In this document: positions 8,687-16,307 of the stretch, in pieces | Position numbering within the stretch: the stretch's first letter is position 1 | How the letters are laid out: each line of letters opens with the position of its first letter | Virus record (IMG/VR): IMGVR_UViG_3300010401_000047 | Location: 1 to 44,418 of that record | Reading direction: 5' to 3' (one strand) | From: a virus | Length of the DNA: 44,418 nt | Translations under genes and position numbers: made by a program | The notes under the pieces: generated by a model | Database searches by the model: none | What the model was told of the DNA's origin: nothing | What the model saw: the letters and a program-made list of their open reading frames with translations, nothing else

Positions 8687-9089
8687 CTTCAAGCTCGAGG
8701 GGCGGGCCGAGGTCCTGCAGGCGCTCCGGAAGCTCGGCGACCGCGCGCCGGCGATGGCCGTAGCGGCCGTGAAGAAAGCCGCGCCCATCTTCTCGGATGA
8801 GATTCGGCGGCGGGCCCCGGTCCGGACGGGCCTGCTGAAGGCGAACATCTCGGAGAAGGTCACCTCCACCCGCAAGGTGGTCATCGCCAGATCGGGCCCG
8901 CTCAAGGGCATTCCGGACGGTCGCGCCGTCTTCACCGAGTACGGCTTCCTGCACAACCGGACGGGAAAGCGGATACCGCCGCGGCCGTTCATGCGGCCCG
9001 CCTTCGAGTCGAAGAAGGGCGAGGTCGAGGCGTCCGTGGTCGAGACGCTTTCAGAGGAGATCGCGAGGACGGCCCGTGCCAGCGCCTAA
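8679..9089 (+). CDS. HK97 gp10-like neck/tail-completion protein
   Basis: A 136-residue protein beginning with GTG at 8679, overlapping the previous stop by 8 bases. The central signature RAPVRTGLLKANI (residues about 47-59), followed by the charged beta strands and RIPPRPFMRPAFES, identifies the HK97 gp10-like family, which joins tail to head. An N-terminal amphipathic helix, VLQALRKLGDRAP, is also typical. Confidence 0.86.
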   Translation: MPSFKLEGRAEVLQALRKLGDRAPAMAVAAVKKAAPIFSDEIRRRAPVRTGLLKANISEKVTSTRKVVIARSGPLKGIPDGRAVFTEYGFLHNRTGKRIPPRPFMRPAFESKKGEVEASVVETLSEEIARTARASA

Positions 9090-9486
9090 GACCGTAGACG
9101 ACGCGCTCCATGCGAAGCTGACGGCCGCAACCGGCGTCTCGAGCATCGTCAGCACGCGGATCCACCCGGACCGGGCGCCCGATGGCGTCGCGGCGCCATA
9201 CATCGTTTTTCAGTTGATCTACGCCGATCAGGATCAGACCCTCGCGGGAGCCGCCGGCCTGGCCGAGCACCTGTTCCAGATCGACTGCTACGCGAAGGAC
9301 GCGGCGAAGGCCAAGGAACTGGCCCAGCGCGTCGTGCTGGCGCTCCATGGCTTCCAGGGAAGCGCCGGCAGCGTGACGATCCGCGCCCTGCGGGCGAACC
9401 TCGGGCCGAGCTTCTTCTTCGAAGAGACCAAGATGTACCAGCGCGTCGTCGAGGCGCGCTTCACGATCGAGGGGCCGCTGTCATGA
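9076..9486 (+). CDS. tail-completion/terminator protein (DUF3168-like)
   Basis: A 136-residue protein with GTG start inside the previous gene's end. DDALHAKLTAATGVSSIV at the start, RIHPDRAPDGVAAPYIVFQ, then HLFQIDCYAKDAAKAKELAQ are the recognised blocks of the DUF3168 tail terminator group, which caps the tail tube at the head end. Its position directly before the tail tube gene is standard. Confidence 0.83.
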   Translation: MPAPKTVDDALHAKLTAATGVSSIVSTRIHPDRAPDGVAAPYIVFQLIYADQDQTLAGAAGLAEHLFQIDCYAKDAAKAKELAQRVVLALHGFQGSAGSVTIRALRANLGPSFFFEETKMYQRVVEARFTIEGPLS

Positions 9487-9508
9487 GCCCACAACCAGGA
9501 GGCATACG

Positions 9509-9925
9509 ATGACGATGTACGCAGCGAAGGGATCGAAGTTCAAGCGCAGCAACAATGCGAGCCCCGAGACGTTCTCCGACGTCGCGCAGGTCCGCTCCAT
9601 CGAGGGCCCCGGCATGAAGCAGGAGGCGGTGGACCTGTCCCACCACGGCTCCGCGGCCCGCGAGTACGGCGCCGGCCTCGTGGACAGCGGGGAAGTCTCC
9701 CTGGTGCTCCTGTTCGACCCGGGCGACGGCACCCACGACGCCAACTCCGGCCTCATCGCGGACCTGACGGTCGGCGGCACCGGGCGCTACCAGATCGAGT
9801 TCCCGGACGGGTCCACCGCGACCTTCACGGCGCTCGTGACGGAGTGCGCGCCCTCCGCGCCGCACGACGGCGCCCTGACGGCGAACGTCTCGCTCAAGGT
9901 CAGCGGCTCGGTCACCTGGGCCTGA
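9509..9925 (+). CDS. major tail (tube) protein
   Basis: A 138-residue, beta-rich, Cys-poor protein with a good ribosome site (AGGAGG at 9497-9502). FSDVAQVRSIEGPGMKQEAV, then HGSAAREYGAGLVDSGEVSL and QIEFPDGSTATFTALVTE, resemble short tail tube proteins of siphoviruses, which polymerise into the DNA conduit around the tape measure. Its size is at the small end of the family. Placement between terminator and tail chaperone fixes the role better than sequence alone. Confidence 0.82.
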   Translation: MTMYAAKGSKFKRSNNASPETFSDVAQVRSIEGPGMKQEAVDLSHHGSAAREYGAGLVDSGEVSLVLLFDPGDGTHDANSGLIADLTVGGTGRYQIEFPDGSTATFTALVTECAPSAPHDGALTANVSLKVSGSVTWA

Positions 9926-9926
9926 G

Positions 9927-10316
9927 ATGGGCGATCCGAAGCGCCTCAGCAAGACGGACATCCTGCAGGCCGACGACCTGGAAAAGCGCGACATCCACGT
10001 CCCCGAGTGGGGCGGGATCGTCACCATCCGGGCGTTGACCGGCAAGGAGCGCGACGAGTTCGAAGCCAGCGTGATGGTCCGGACGGGGAAGGAGTTGACG
10101 GTCAACCCGCGCCGGCTCCGCGCGAAGCTCGTCGCCGCCTCGATGATCGGAGAGGACGGCAAGCGCCTGTTCTCCGACAAAGAGGTCGATGACCTGGCCG
10201 CGAAGTCCTCGGCGGCTCTCGATCGCGTCTTCCGCGCCGCCCAGGAGCTCTCGGGCATCGGCGAGAAGGAGATCGAGCGCATCGAAGAGGATTTAGAGGA
10301 AACCCCGGCCGCCTAA
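9927..10316 (+). CDS. tail assembly chaperone, upstream frame (gpG / gp13-like)
   Basis: A 129-residue acidic protein. IHVPEWGGIVTIRALTGKER is the family's N-terminal beta part, and the C-terminus is helical and highly charged (EIERIEEDLEETPAA). In siphoviruses this protein and a longer frameshifted form guide tube assembly around the tape measure. The next bases in the -1 frame clearly continue as the partner domain (see following entry), so part of the product is expected as a fusion. I see no canonical X-XXY-YYZ heptamer before the TAA at 10314. Confidence 0.75.
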   Translation: MGDPKRLSKTDILQADDLEKRDIHVPEWGGIVTIRALTGKERDEFEASVMVRTGKELTVNPRRLRAKLVAASMIGEDGKRLFSDKEVDDLAAKSSAALDRVFRAAQELSGIGEKEIERIEEDLEETPAA

Positions 10317-10318
10317 CG

Positions 10319-10683
10319 CGGTTCCGCCTGGCGCTCGCGCTGGGCACGACGGTCGGGGAACTCCTGGGCAGGATCACCTCCCGGGAGTTGGCGGAGTGGG
10401 AAGCCTTCGGACGCATCGAGCCGTTCGGCGAGCGGGTGATGCACCTGATGCTCGCGCAGCTGACGGCGGTCGTCGCGAACGCGAACCGGGGCAAGGAGGG
10501 AAGGAGATCAAGGCGGCGGACCTCCTCCCGCGATTCGATAAGGGAGAAGACCCATCGTGGGAAGACGTGAAGGAGCGGTTCAAGGCGGCCTCGGAGGAAC
10601 CACGTGGCGGTAAACGTCGGGACCCTCCGTCTAAATCTGGCCGTCGATCTGAAGGCGTTCGACAGCGGCCTCCGAGCCGCTGA
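10319..10683 (+). CDS. tail assembly chaperone, downstream frameshift part (gpT / gp14-like), itself split over two frames
   Basis: No good start codon explains this segment. In the -1 frame relative to the gene before, bases 10319-10500 encode RFRLALALGTTVGELLGRIT, then RELAEWEAFGRIEPFGE and LTAVVANANRGKEG. This is the classic partner domain found in HK97 gp14-type chaperones. The conserved tail EIKAADLLPRFDKGEDPSWE then appears in yet another frame, again -1, with the change near 10493-10506 in AAGGAGGGAAGGAG. The last frame runs to 10683, overlapping the tape measure start by 80 bases, so true termination is uncertain. Either two slips occur or one base is missing here. Confidence 0.6.
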
Positions 10684-12961
10684 GCGATCGCTGGACAAGA
10701 CCGCCAAGCAGTTCAACACGATCGGCTCCGCCCTGTCGAAGACCATCACCCTGCCCGTCCTCGGCGCCGCCGCCGCGGTGGCCAAGCTCGGCTCGGACTT
10801 CGAGAGCCAGATGCACAAGATCGAGGGGCTCCTCGGGGCGAGCAGCGGGGAAGTCGCCGGCTTCAGCAAGGCCATCCTCGAGATGGCAGGACCTACCGCC
10901 AGGGCGCCCAAGGAGCTCGCGGCCGCCATGGACAAGATCGTGGACGCCGGCTTCAAGGGCGCCCAGGCGGTGGACATCCTCCGAGCCTCCGCGAAAGCGG
11001 CCGCCGCGGGCCTGGGGGAGACCTCCCGGATCGCCGATACCGTCACGGTGGCGCTCAACGCCTACGCGCGGGAGCATCTCTCGGCGGCCCAGGCGACCTC
11101 TATCCTCATCGCGGCCGCCCGGGAGGGTCGCGGGTCGCTGGAGGAGCTCCAGCCGGCGTTCAACAAGGTCGGTCCGGTCGCCGCCCAGTTGGGGGTCCGG
11201 TTCAACGAGGTGGCGGCCTCCATCGCCGTGATGACGAACGCCGGCCTGGAGGCGGGGGAGGCGGCCTCAACCCTCCAGCGCGTCCTTTCCGTCATCCTGC
11301 GGCCCTCGGCGGACGCCCAGCGCGCCCTCCGGGAGATGGGACTCAGCGCCGACGGACTCCGCCGGCAGATCGCGGACAAGGGCCTCCTGAGCGCCCTCCA
11401 GACGCTCGAGGGAGCCTTCAAGGGGGACGAGGCGGCCATCGCGCAGGTCTTTCCGGGCATGAAGGCCCTCGGAGGCACGATCTCGTTGCTCGGCCAGGAC
11501 GCCAACAAGGCCCGGGCGGTCTTCCAGACGCTCGCGAGCACCGGGGTGGGCGACCTGGACAGGGCATTCTCCACCATCCAGAAGGATGCCGCCTTCAAGT
11601 TCCAGCGGGCCCTCGCCGAGATCCAGGCGATCGGCATCGAGCTCTGGGGCACGCTCCGGAACCTCGCCGTGCCGGCCTTGGACGCCCTCGGGTCCTCGCT
11701 CAAGGGCATTCAGACCTGGCTGACCGGCATGGACAGCGACATGCGGAACCTGGTCCTCGTCCTGGCGGTGGTCGGGGCGGCCGCGGGGCCGGCTGCGCTC
11801 GGAATGTCGGCCTTCTTCAAGGCGCTTTCCGGCGGGTTCGCCATCCTGCGGGCGATGACGGCCCTCATCTTCGGCCTGACGCTCCCGGTCCTGCAGGCCG
11901 TGGCCGTGACCGCGGTCTTCGCCGCCGCCGCGATCTTCGTCTACAACCGCTGGCGCGCGATGGCGGAAGGCCTGCAGATCATCTGGGAGGCCATCGCGGA
12001 CTCCTGCCGCGAGGTGTTCCAGATCAAGGTCTTCGCCATCATCAAGTGGTCGCTCGAGCGCCTCGGCGACCTCCTGCGCAAGTTCGGAGTCACGGTCGGA
12101 GCCCTCGTCGTCCCCGCCCTCGACTTCGCCGGAGGCGAGGTGAAGGACTTCGCGGCGAACCTCAAGAAGGACTTCGGCGACAGCGCCGACGCGGCCGTCC
12201 GCTCGATGGCCGAGATGGCGACGAAGCTCCTGCAGTCGCTCAAGGTGGCCGTGCCGGAGATGAACGTTCAGACGGAGGCCGCTGCCCGGGGCATCCAGAA
12301 CATGGGGCGCGAGACCGCCAAGGTCGCGGAGACGGTGCCCAGCCTCTGGCAGCGGATCGCCACCGCCGTCGGCCAGTCGGCGGAAGCGATGGCCGCCGAC
12401 ATGAAGAAGGCCATGAACGGCATCGGGGCCTCGGTGGACGAGACTATGTCCGGGATGCGGCGCCTCCGGGACGAGACGATGTCGAGCCTCGGAAGCATGA
12501 CGGGCCAGCTCGTGAGGGGAGAGATCAGCTTCGCGCACTTCGTCGAGAACGTGGTCGCCGGCATCACGATGATGATCGCGAAGATGATCGCATTCCGGGC
12601 GCTGGCCCCGGTCTTCGGAGGCCCCTTCGCCGGATCCTTCCTGGGCGGCTTCGCGACCGGCGGCTTCATCAGCCCCGGCGACTTCGGCTTGGTCGGAGAG
12701 CGCGGCCCCGAGTTCATCAGCGGCGGCCGGAGCGGCGTGACGGTGACGCCCATCAGCACCACGGCATCGGGCGGCGGACGGCAGGGCTCCTCCATGTCCT
12801 TCGTGAACAGCTTCAGCGGGATGGACTTCGGCGACGAGACCCACGCCCGCCGGATCGCCCGCATGATCCTGCGCCAGGTGCGCGACGGCGCGCCCGAAGG
12901 GCTGGACCTGGCCGCGGCCGTGGCGACCCGCTCGGAGCAGCGCAAGCGGAGGGCGTTCTGA
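10604..12961 (+). CDS. tail tape measure protein
   Basis: A 785-residue protein starting with GTG at 10604 after TCGGAGGAACC. It sets tail length and is ejected with the DNA. The N-terminal 110 residues match the phage minor tail/TP901 pattern (FESQMHKIEGLLGASSGEVA). Residues about 130-240 carry ALNAYAREHLSAAQAT and NEVAASIAVMTNAGLEAGEA blocks. A hydrophobic zone follows near 380-450 (VLVLAVVGAAAGPAALGMSA and LTLPVLQAVAVTAVFAAAA) and likely spans membrane during ejection. The C-terminus has FATGGFISPGDFGLVGERGP, a motif common at the end of tape measures. It is the longest late gene but one. Confidence 0.9.
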   Translation: MAVNVGTLRLNLAVDLKAFDSGLRAAERSLDKTAKQFNTIGSALSKTITLPVLGAAAAVAKLGSDFESQMHKIEGLLGASSGEVAGFSKAILEMAGPTARAPKELAAAMDKIVDAGFKGAQAVDILRASAKAAAAGLGETSRIADTVTVALNAYAREHLSAAQATSILIAAAREGRGSLEELQPAFNKVGPVAAQLGVRFNEVAASIAVMTNAGLEAGEAASTLQRVLSVILRPSADAQRALREMGLSADGLRRQIADKGLLSALQTLEGAFKGDEAAIAQVFPGMKALGGTISLLGQDANKARAVFQTLASTGVGDLDRAFSTIQKDAAFKFQRALAEIQAIGIELWGTLRNLAVPALDALGSSLKGIQTWLTGMDSDMRNLVLVLAVVGAAAGPAALGMSAFFKALSGGFAILRAMTALIFGLTLPVLQAVAVTAVFAAAAIFVYNRWRAMAEGLQIIWEAIADSCREVFQIKVFAIIKWSLERLGDLLRKFGVTVGALVVPALDFAGGEVKDFAANLKKDFGDSADAAVRSMAEMATKLLQSLKVAVPEMNVQTEAAARGIQNMGRETAKVAETVPSLWQRIATAVGQSAEAMAADMKKAMNGIGASVDETMSGMRRLRDETMSSLGSMTGQLVRGEISFAHFVENVVAGITMMIAKMIAFRALAPVFGGPFAGSFLGGFATGGFISPGDFGLVGERGPEFISGGRSGVTVTPISTTASGGGRQGSSMSFVNSFSGMDFGDETHARRIARMILRQVRDGAPEGLDLAAAVATRSEQRKRRAF

Positions 12962-13773
12962 ACCTCCAGGCGAAGGCCCCTCCCATTTTCGCGAACGGGA
13001 CCTTCCTGACCCGCTTCGCCGATGACGCGGACGACCTCATCCTCTCCCACGCCACCTCGCTCAGGCACCGCCTCTACGACATGAGCCGCCGAAGCTACAT
13101 CACCTTCGCGGGTTCGGAGGCCGAGGGAATCTCCATCCTGGCCGGCATCTATGACGAGGGCGGACGCCTGGCAAGGGAGATCGACCTGATCGCCATCCAG
13201 AACCACAACCTGGCCGACCTGACGGTGGACGGCTCCGAGGACAACGGCTCGACCTTCACCGAGATGGCGAGCGAGTCCGCGCTGACGGAAGCGGACACGA
13301 TCATCGCGCTCAGCAGCCCCATCGCGGCGGACAAAGTCCGGCTCACGGCCTCGGAGACCCAGGACTCAGGCGAGGCGAAGCAAATCGGAACACTGATCCT
13401 TGGGAGCGAGCTTCTCCAGCCGAGGGTCGGCCTGGCATCGTTCGACCCCATCGCGAACAGCGGCGTCATCGAGGACCGGATGGGCGACGGAACGCCGCGG
13501 CGGGCCTACGTCTACAACGCCGACGCCTCCTACATCCTCACCGATTACGAGATCGGCTTCCGTGGTCTGACGGACGACGAGGTGGACGAGTTCGAGGACA
13601 AGCTCCTGCATGCCGGCGAGCCGTTCCTCTTCATCCCGTTCCCGGCCGAGCGTCCGAACATCATCGCCCGCGTCGAGGTAGTCGCGTCCTCCTGGTCGCG
13701 CCGGTACCTCAGCCTGAACCGGGGGGCCGGCCTGGCCCTGGACTTCACCCTTCGCGATATGGGCGGCGCGTGA
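12958..13773 (+). CDS. tail tip / distal tail-like protein with discoidin-like domain
   Basis: A 271-residue reading frame that begins in phase at CTG 12958, overlapping the tape measure stop as CTGA. No ATG, GTG or TTG is available before ATG 13081, which would remove conserved-looking sequence (KAPPIFANGTFLTRFADDA). I therefore favour the CTG. The segment AREIDLIAIQNHNLADLTV resembles the jelly-roll (F5/8 or discoidin-like) fold seen in tail-tip proteins, and the C-terminal LSLNRGAGLALDFTLRDM suits a distal tail protein. Position straight after the tape measure supports a tail-tip role. Confidence 0.6.
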   Translation: MNLQAKAPPIFANGTFLTRFADDADDLILSHATSLRHRLYDMSRRSYITFAGSEAEGISILAGIYDEGGRLAREIDLIAIQNHNLADLTVDGSEDNGSTFTEMASESALTEADTIIALSSPIAADKVRLTASETQDSGEAKQIGTLILGSELLQPRVGLASFDPIANSGVIEDRMGDGTPRRAYVYNADASYILTDYEIGFRGLTDDEVDEFEDKLLHAGEPFLFIPFPAERPNIIARVEVVASSWSRRYLSLNRGAGLALDFTLRDMGGA

Positions 13774-16307
13774 TCGAAGTCTCCGACGCCTTCAAGGCGG
13801 CGTGGGCCTCGAAGACCTGGAAGTCCTACCGCCGAGACGTCCGGATCCGCAGGCGCTACTGGAATGGTTCGGACTTCGTCCTCGAGGATGAGTTCACGAC
13901 GCTCCGCCCGGCCGACGTCAAGCGGGTCTCACCCATCATCCAGGCCGTAGACTCCGAGTTCCAATCCATCTTCCTGATCTCGGAGTTCACCATCGAGGTG
14001 GCCTCGCCGAACGGTGAATGGATGGTCAGCACCGGCAGCCCTTCGTTCTTCGCGATCGACGATACCGCGGCCGCCGGATACGAGCCCGTCAGCAGCGAGG
14101 TCGCGGTGGATGTGACGCTCGAGCTCGCGGACGGGAGCGAGGAGCCCGCGACGATCTTCACGGGGGTGCTCCGGAAGGCCCCGGCGATGAACTCGAACGA
14201 CCTCACGGCGACGCTCGTCGTCGCCAGTCGGGCGCTCCTGCTGGAAAGGTCCGACGCGGAGAACATCTTCGACGCGGTCACGCTGGAGGACTGCGTGCCG
14301 CCGACCGGCGACGATTCGAACATGGACTTCGCGACGACCTCGAAGGGAGTCGCGGCGATCGAGGACTTCCAGGTGAACGGCGACAGCGTCCCGCAGGGCC
14401 GCGATGACGCCCTCCTGCAGTACACCTCGAGGGACGTCGGCGAGGACATTCCTGCCACCATCTCCACGACCCAGCCTCCGGAGGTCGGCCAGACGGCCAA
14501 GTGGTCCGGGCGACTGTGGAAGCAGGACATCAAGGTCGAGGACTTCGTCGAGGCGGTCCTGGACGAGGCCGGCATCGTGGAGCGCTCGATCTCGCCCGTC
14601 TCGTACCCCATCCCGCTCTCGGCCTACAAGCGCGTGGACAGCCAGGTGGAGTGGGAGGCTGGCACCACGCAGACGCTCCTCGACACCACGACCGAGCCCG
14701 GTTCGATCATGAACCGATGGCGGCTGCTGGACCCCTTCACGACGTCGGTGTACCAGGCCTGGCAGTTCATCAACCTCGCCGGGCGGTGGAGCGTGAGCGG
14801 GGGGCGGCTGAAGTCCGCGGCCGGGGCCGGAGGAAGCGGCGGCCCGCTGGCGATGTTCCCGTTCACTAAGAACACCGGCACCTGGAGCTTCAAGTGCGAG
14901 ATCACGGCGGCCGGCCTGACCGTGGTCTGCTTCTTCCTCGAGAGCAGCAACGCAACGGACGGATTCGGAAACCCCACCGGCCAGGGCTATATCCTTGCCG
15001 TCTCGCGCGGCTCGAGCCCGACGCCGGACACGGTGACCCTTTACCGGCACAACGGGAACTGGGCGATCGGGGCGAACAGGACGACCATCCTGACCGTGGC
15101 AGTCGCGACCTCCGGAGACAATCGGTGGTCCGTGACGCGGGACGAGAACGGTTCATTCGAGGTGTTCAAGAACGGCGTCTCGATCGGTACGGTCGATGAC
15201 CCGACCTATTCCACGGCGGCCTATTTCGGATGGGAGACCGGCGTCGCCGCGGACGTCTACTTCGACGACCTCTTCTGGAGTCCGCTCCTGATCGGCGACG
15301 AGACGCCCGACATCTCGGACTCGGTCTGGGAGGGCATCTTCGACCTCCTCGAGGCTCCGCCCTCGCTCCTGGCCCTGGATCGCCTGCAGGAGTTGAACGG
15401 CGGCGCGACGACGTTCAAGACCGCCGGCGCGGACGAGGATCCGATGAGCCCCGGGAACCCCGGGACCTTCGACGCCCTGGTGGAGGTGGAAGCTGTCACG
15501 CGCCAGATGCTCTCGACCGCGAAGCGGTTCCTCAAGGTCCAGGCGACCATGACCCCGAAGGCGCCGTCGAGCCCAGACGAGCCGACCATACTGCGCCTGC
15601 TCCAGGCGAACTACAGCACGCAGGACCTCTTCATCACCGTGGCGAACCTCTCGGGCCTGGACGGGTGGGCGGCGCTCGAGCGCTACGTCGCGCCCACGGG
15701 GTACGCGATGGGCTTCAAGGCCGACGGCACCTTCTTCCTGCGATCCAAGACGGCACCGGAGGCCGCGGCCGCCGACCTCACCCAGGAGAACTGCCTGATT
15801 GAGCTCTTGGAGTTCGACCCGGGCGACGACCGCATCAAGAACGTGGGCCGCGTCCGCTACAACGGCTACGTGGCGGAGTTCGATGGCGCCGACGCTGGCG
15901 AAGCGGAGCCGACGAGCGAGCAGCGCTTCGGGCGCATCGCGGGCAATGAAACCCTGGACGACGTCTTATACGCGAACGACGTCAGCCTGGGCGAGGCCCG
16001 AGCGGCCGCGATCTACTACGCCGGCTACCGGCGGGCCAGGCGCTGGCGCTTCCGATGCTGGCTCGTTCCGTGGCTCGAGCTCCTAGACCGCGTGAACGTG
16101 ACGTTCCTCCGAGATCGGTACGCGGCATCCCCCGTCTTCGGCGACAAGCTCATGGACAGCGAGCCGCGCCGGAGGATGGCGGTCTGGGGCGCGCCCGACT
16201 CGCCGGTCTTCGTGAGCGGACAGCTTTGCACGGTCCTGGGTTGGACCCCGGACGTGGACCAACTCGGCCAGGGGATTCTCTATGTGGAGGAAGTTCTCGA
16301 TGATTAA
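13770..16307 (+). CDS. tail tip hub / large minor tail protein with inserted lectin-like domain
   Basis: An 845-residue protein with a GTG start overlapping the previous stop. The first 300 residues (FQSIFLISEFTIEVASPNG, TIFTGVLRKAPAM) and the last 250 (RIKNVGRVRYNGYVAEFDG, RRARRWRFRCWLVPWLELLD) look like a hub-type minor tail protein of the gp27/tail-associated kind. Between about residues 310 and 510 is a Gly/Ser/Thr-rich beta sandwich (AGRWSVSGGRLKSAAGAGGS and FEVFKNGVSIGTVDD) resembling concanavalin/LamG-like carbohydrate-binding domains. The insertion reading is an inference from strand pattern. It precedes the fibre gene. Confidence 0.65.
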   Translation: MIEVSDAFKAAWASKTWKSYRRDVRIRRRYWNGSDFVLEDEFTTLRPADVKRVSPIIQAVDSEFQSIFLISEFTIEVASPNGEWMVSTGSPSFFAIDDTAAAGYEPVSSEVAVDVTLELADGSEEPATIFTGVLRKAPAMNSNDLTATLVVASRALLLERSDAENIFDAVTLEDCVPPTGDDSNMDFATTSKGVAAIEDFQVNGDSVPQGRDDALLQYTSRDVGEDIPATISTTQPPEVGQTAKWSGRLWKQDIKVEDFVEAVLDEAGIVERSISPVSYPIPLSAYKRVDSQVEWEAGTTQTLLDTTTEPGSIMNRWRLLDPFTTSVYQAWQFINLAGRWSVSGGRLKSAAGAGGSGGPLAMFPFTKNTGTWSFKCEITAAGLTVVCFFLESSNATDGFGNPTGQGYILAVSRGSSPTPDTVTLYRHNGNWAIGANRTTILTVAVATSGDNRWSVTRDENGSFEVFKNGVSIGTVDDPTYSTAAYFGWETGVAADVYFDDLFWSPLLIGDETPDISDSVWEGIFDLLEAPPSLLALDRLQELNGGATTFKTAGADEDPMSPGNPGTFDALVEVEAVTRQMLSTAKRFLKVQATMTPKAPSSPDEPTILRLLQANYSTQDLFITVANLSGLDGWAALERYVAPTGYAMGFKADGTFFLRSKTAPEAAAADLTQENCLIELLEFDPGDDRIKNVGRVRYNGYVAEFDGADAGEAEPTSEQRFGRIAGNETLDDVLYANDVSLGEARAAAIYYAGYRRARRWRFRCWLVPWLELLDRVNVTFLRDRYAASPVFGDKLMDSEPRRRMAVWGAPDSPVFVSGQLCTVLGWTPDVDQLGQGILYVEEVLDD

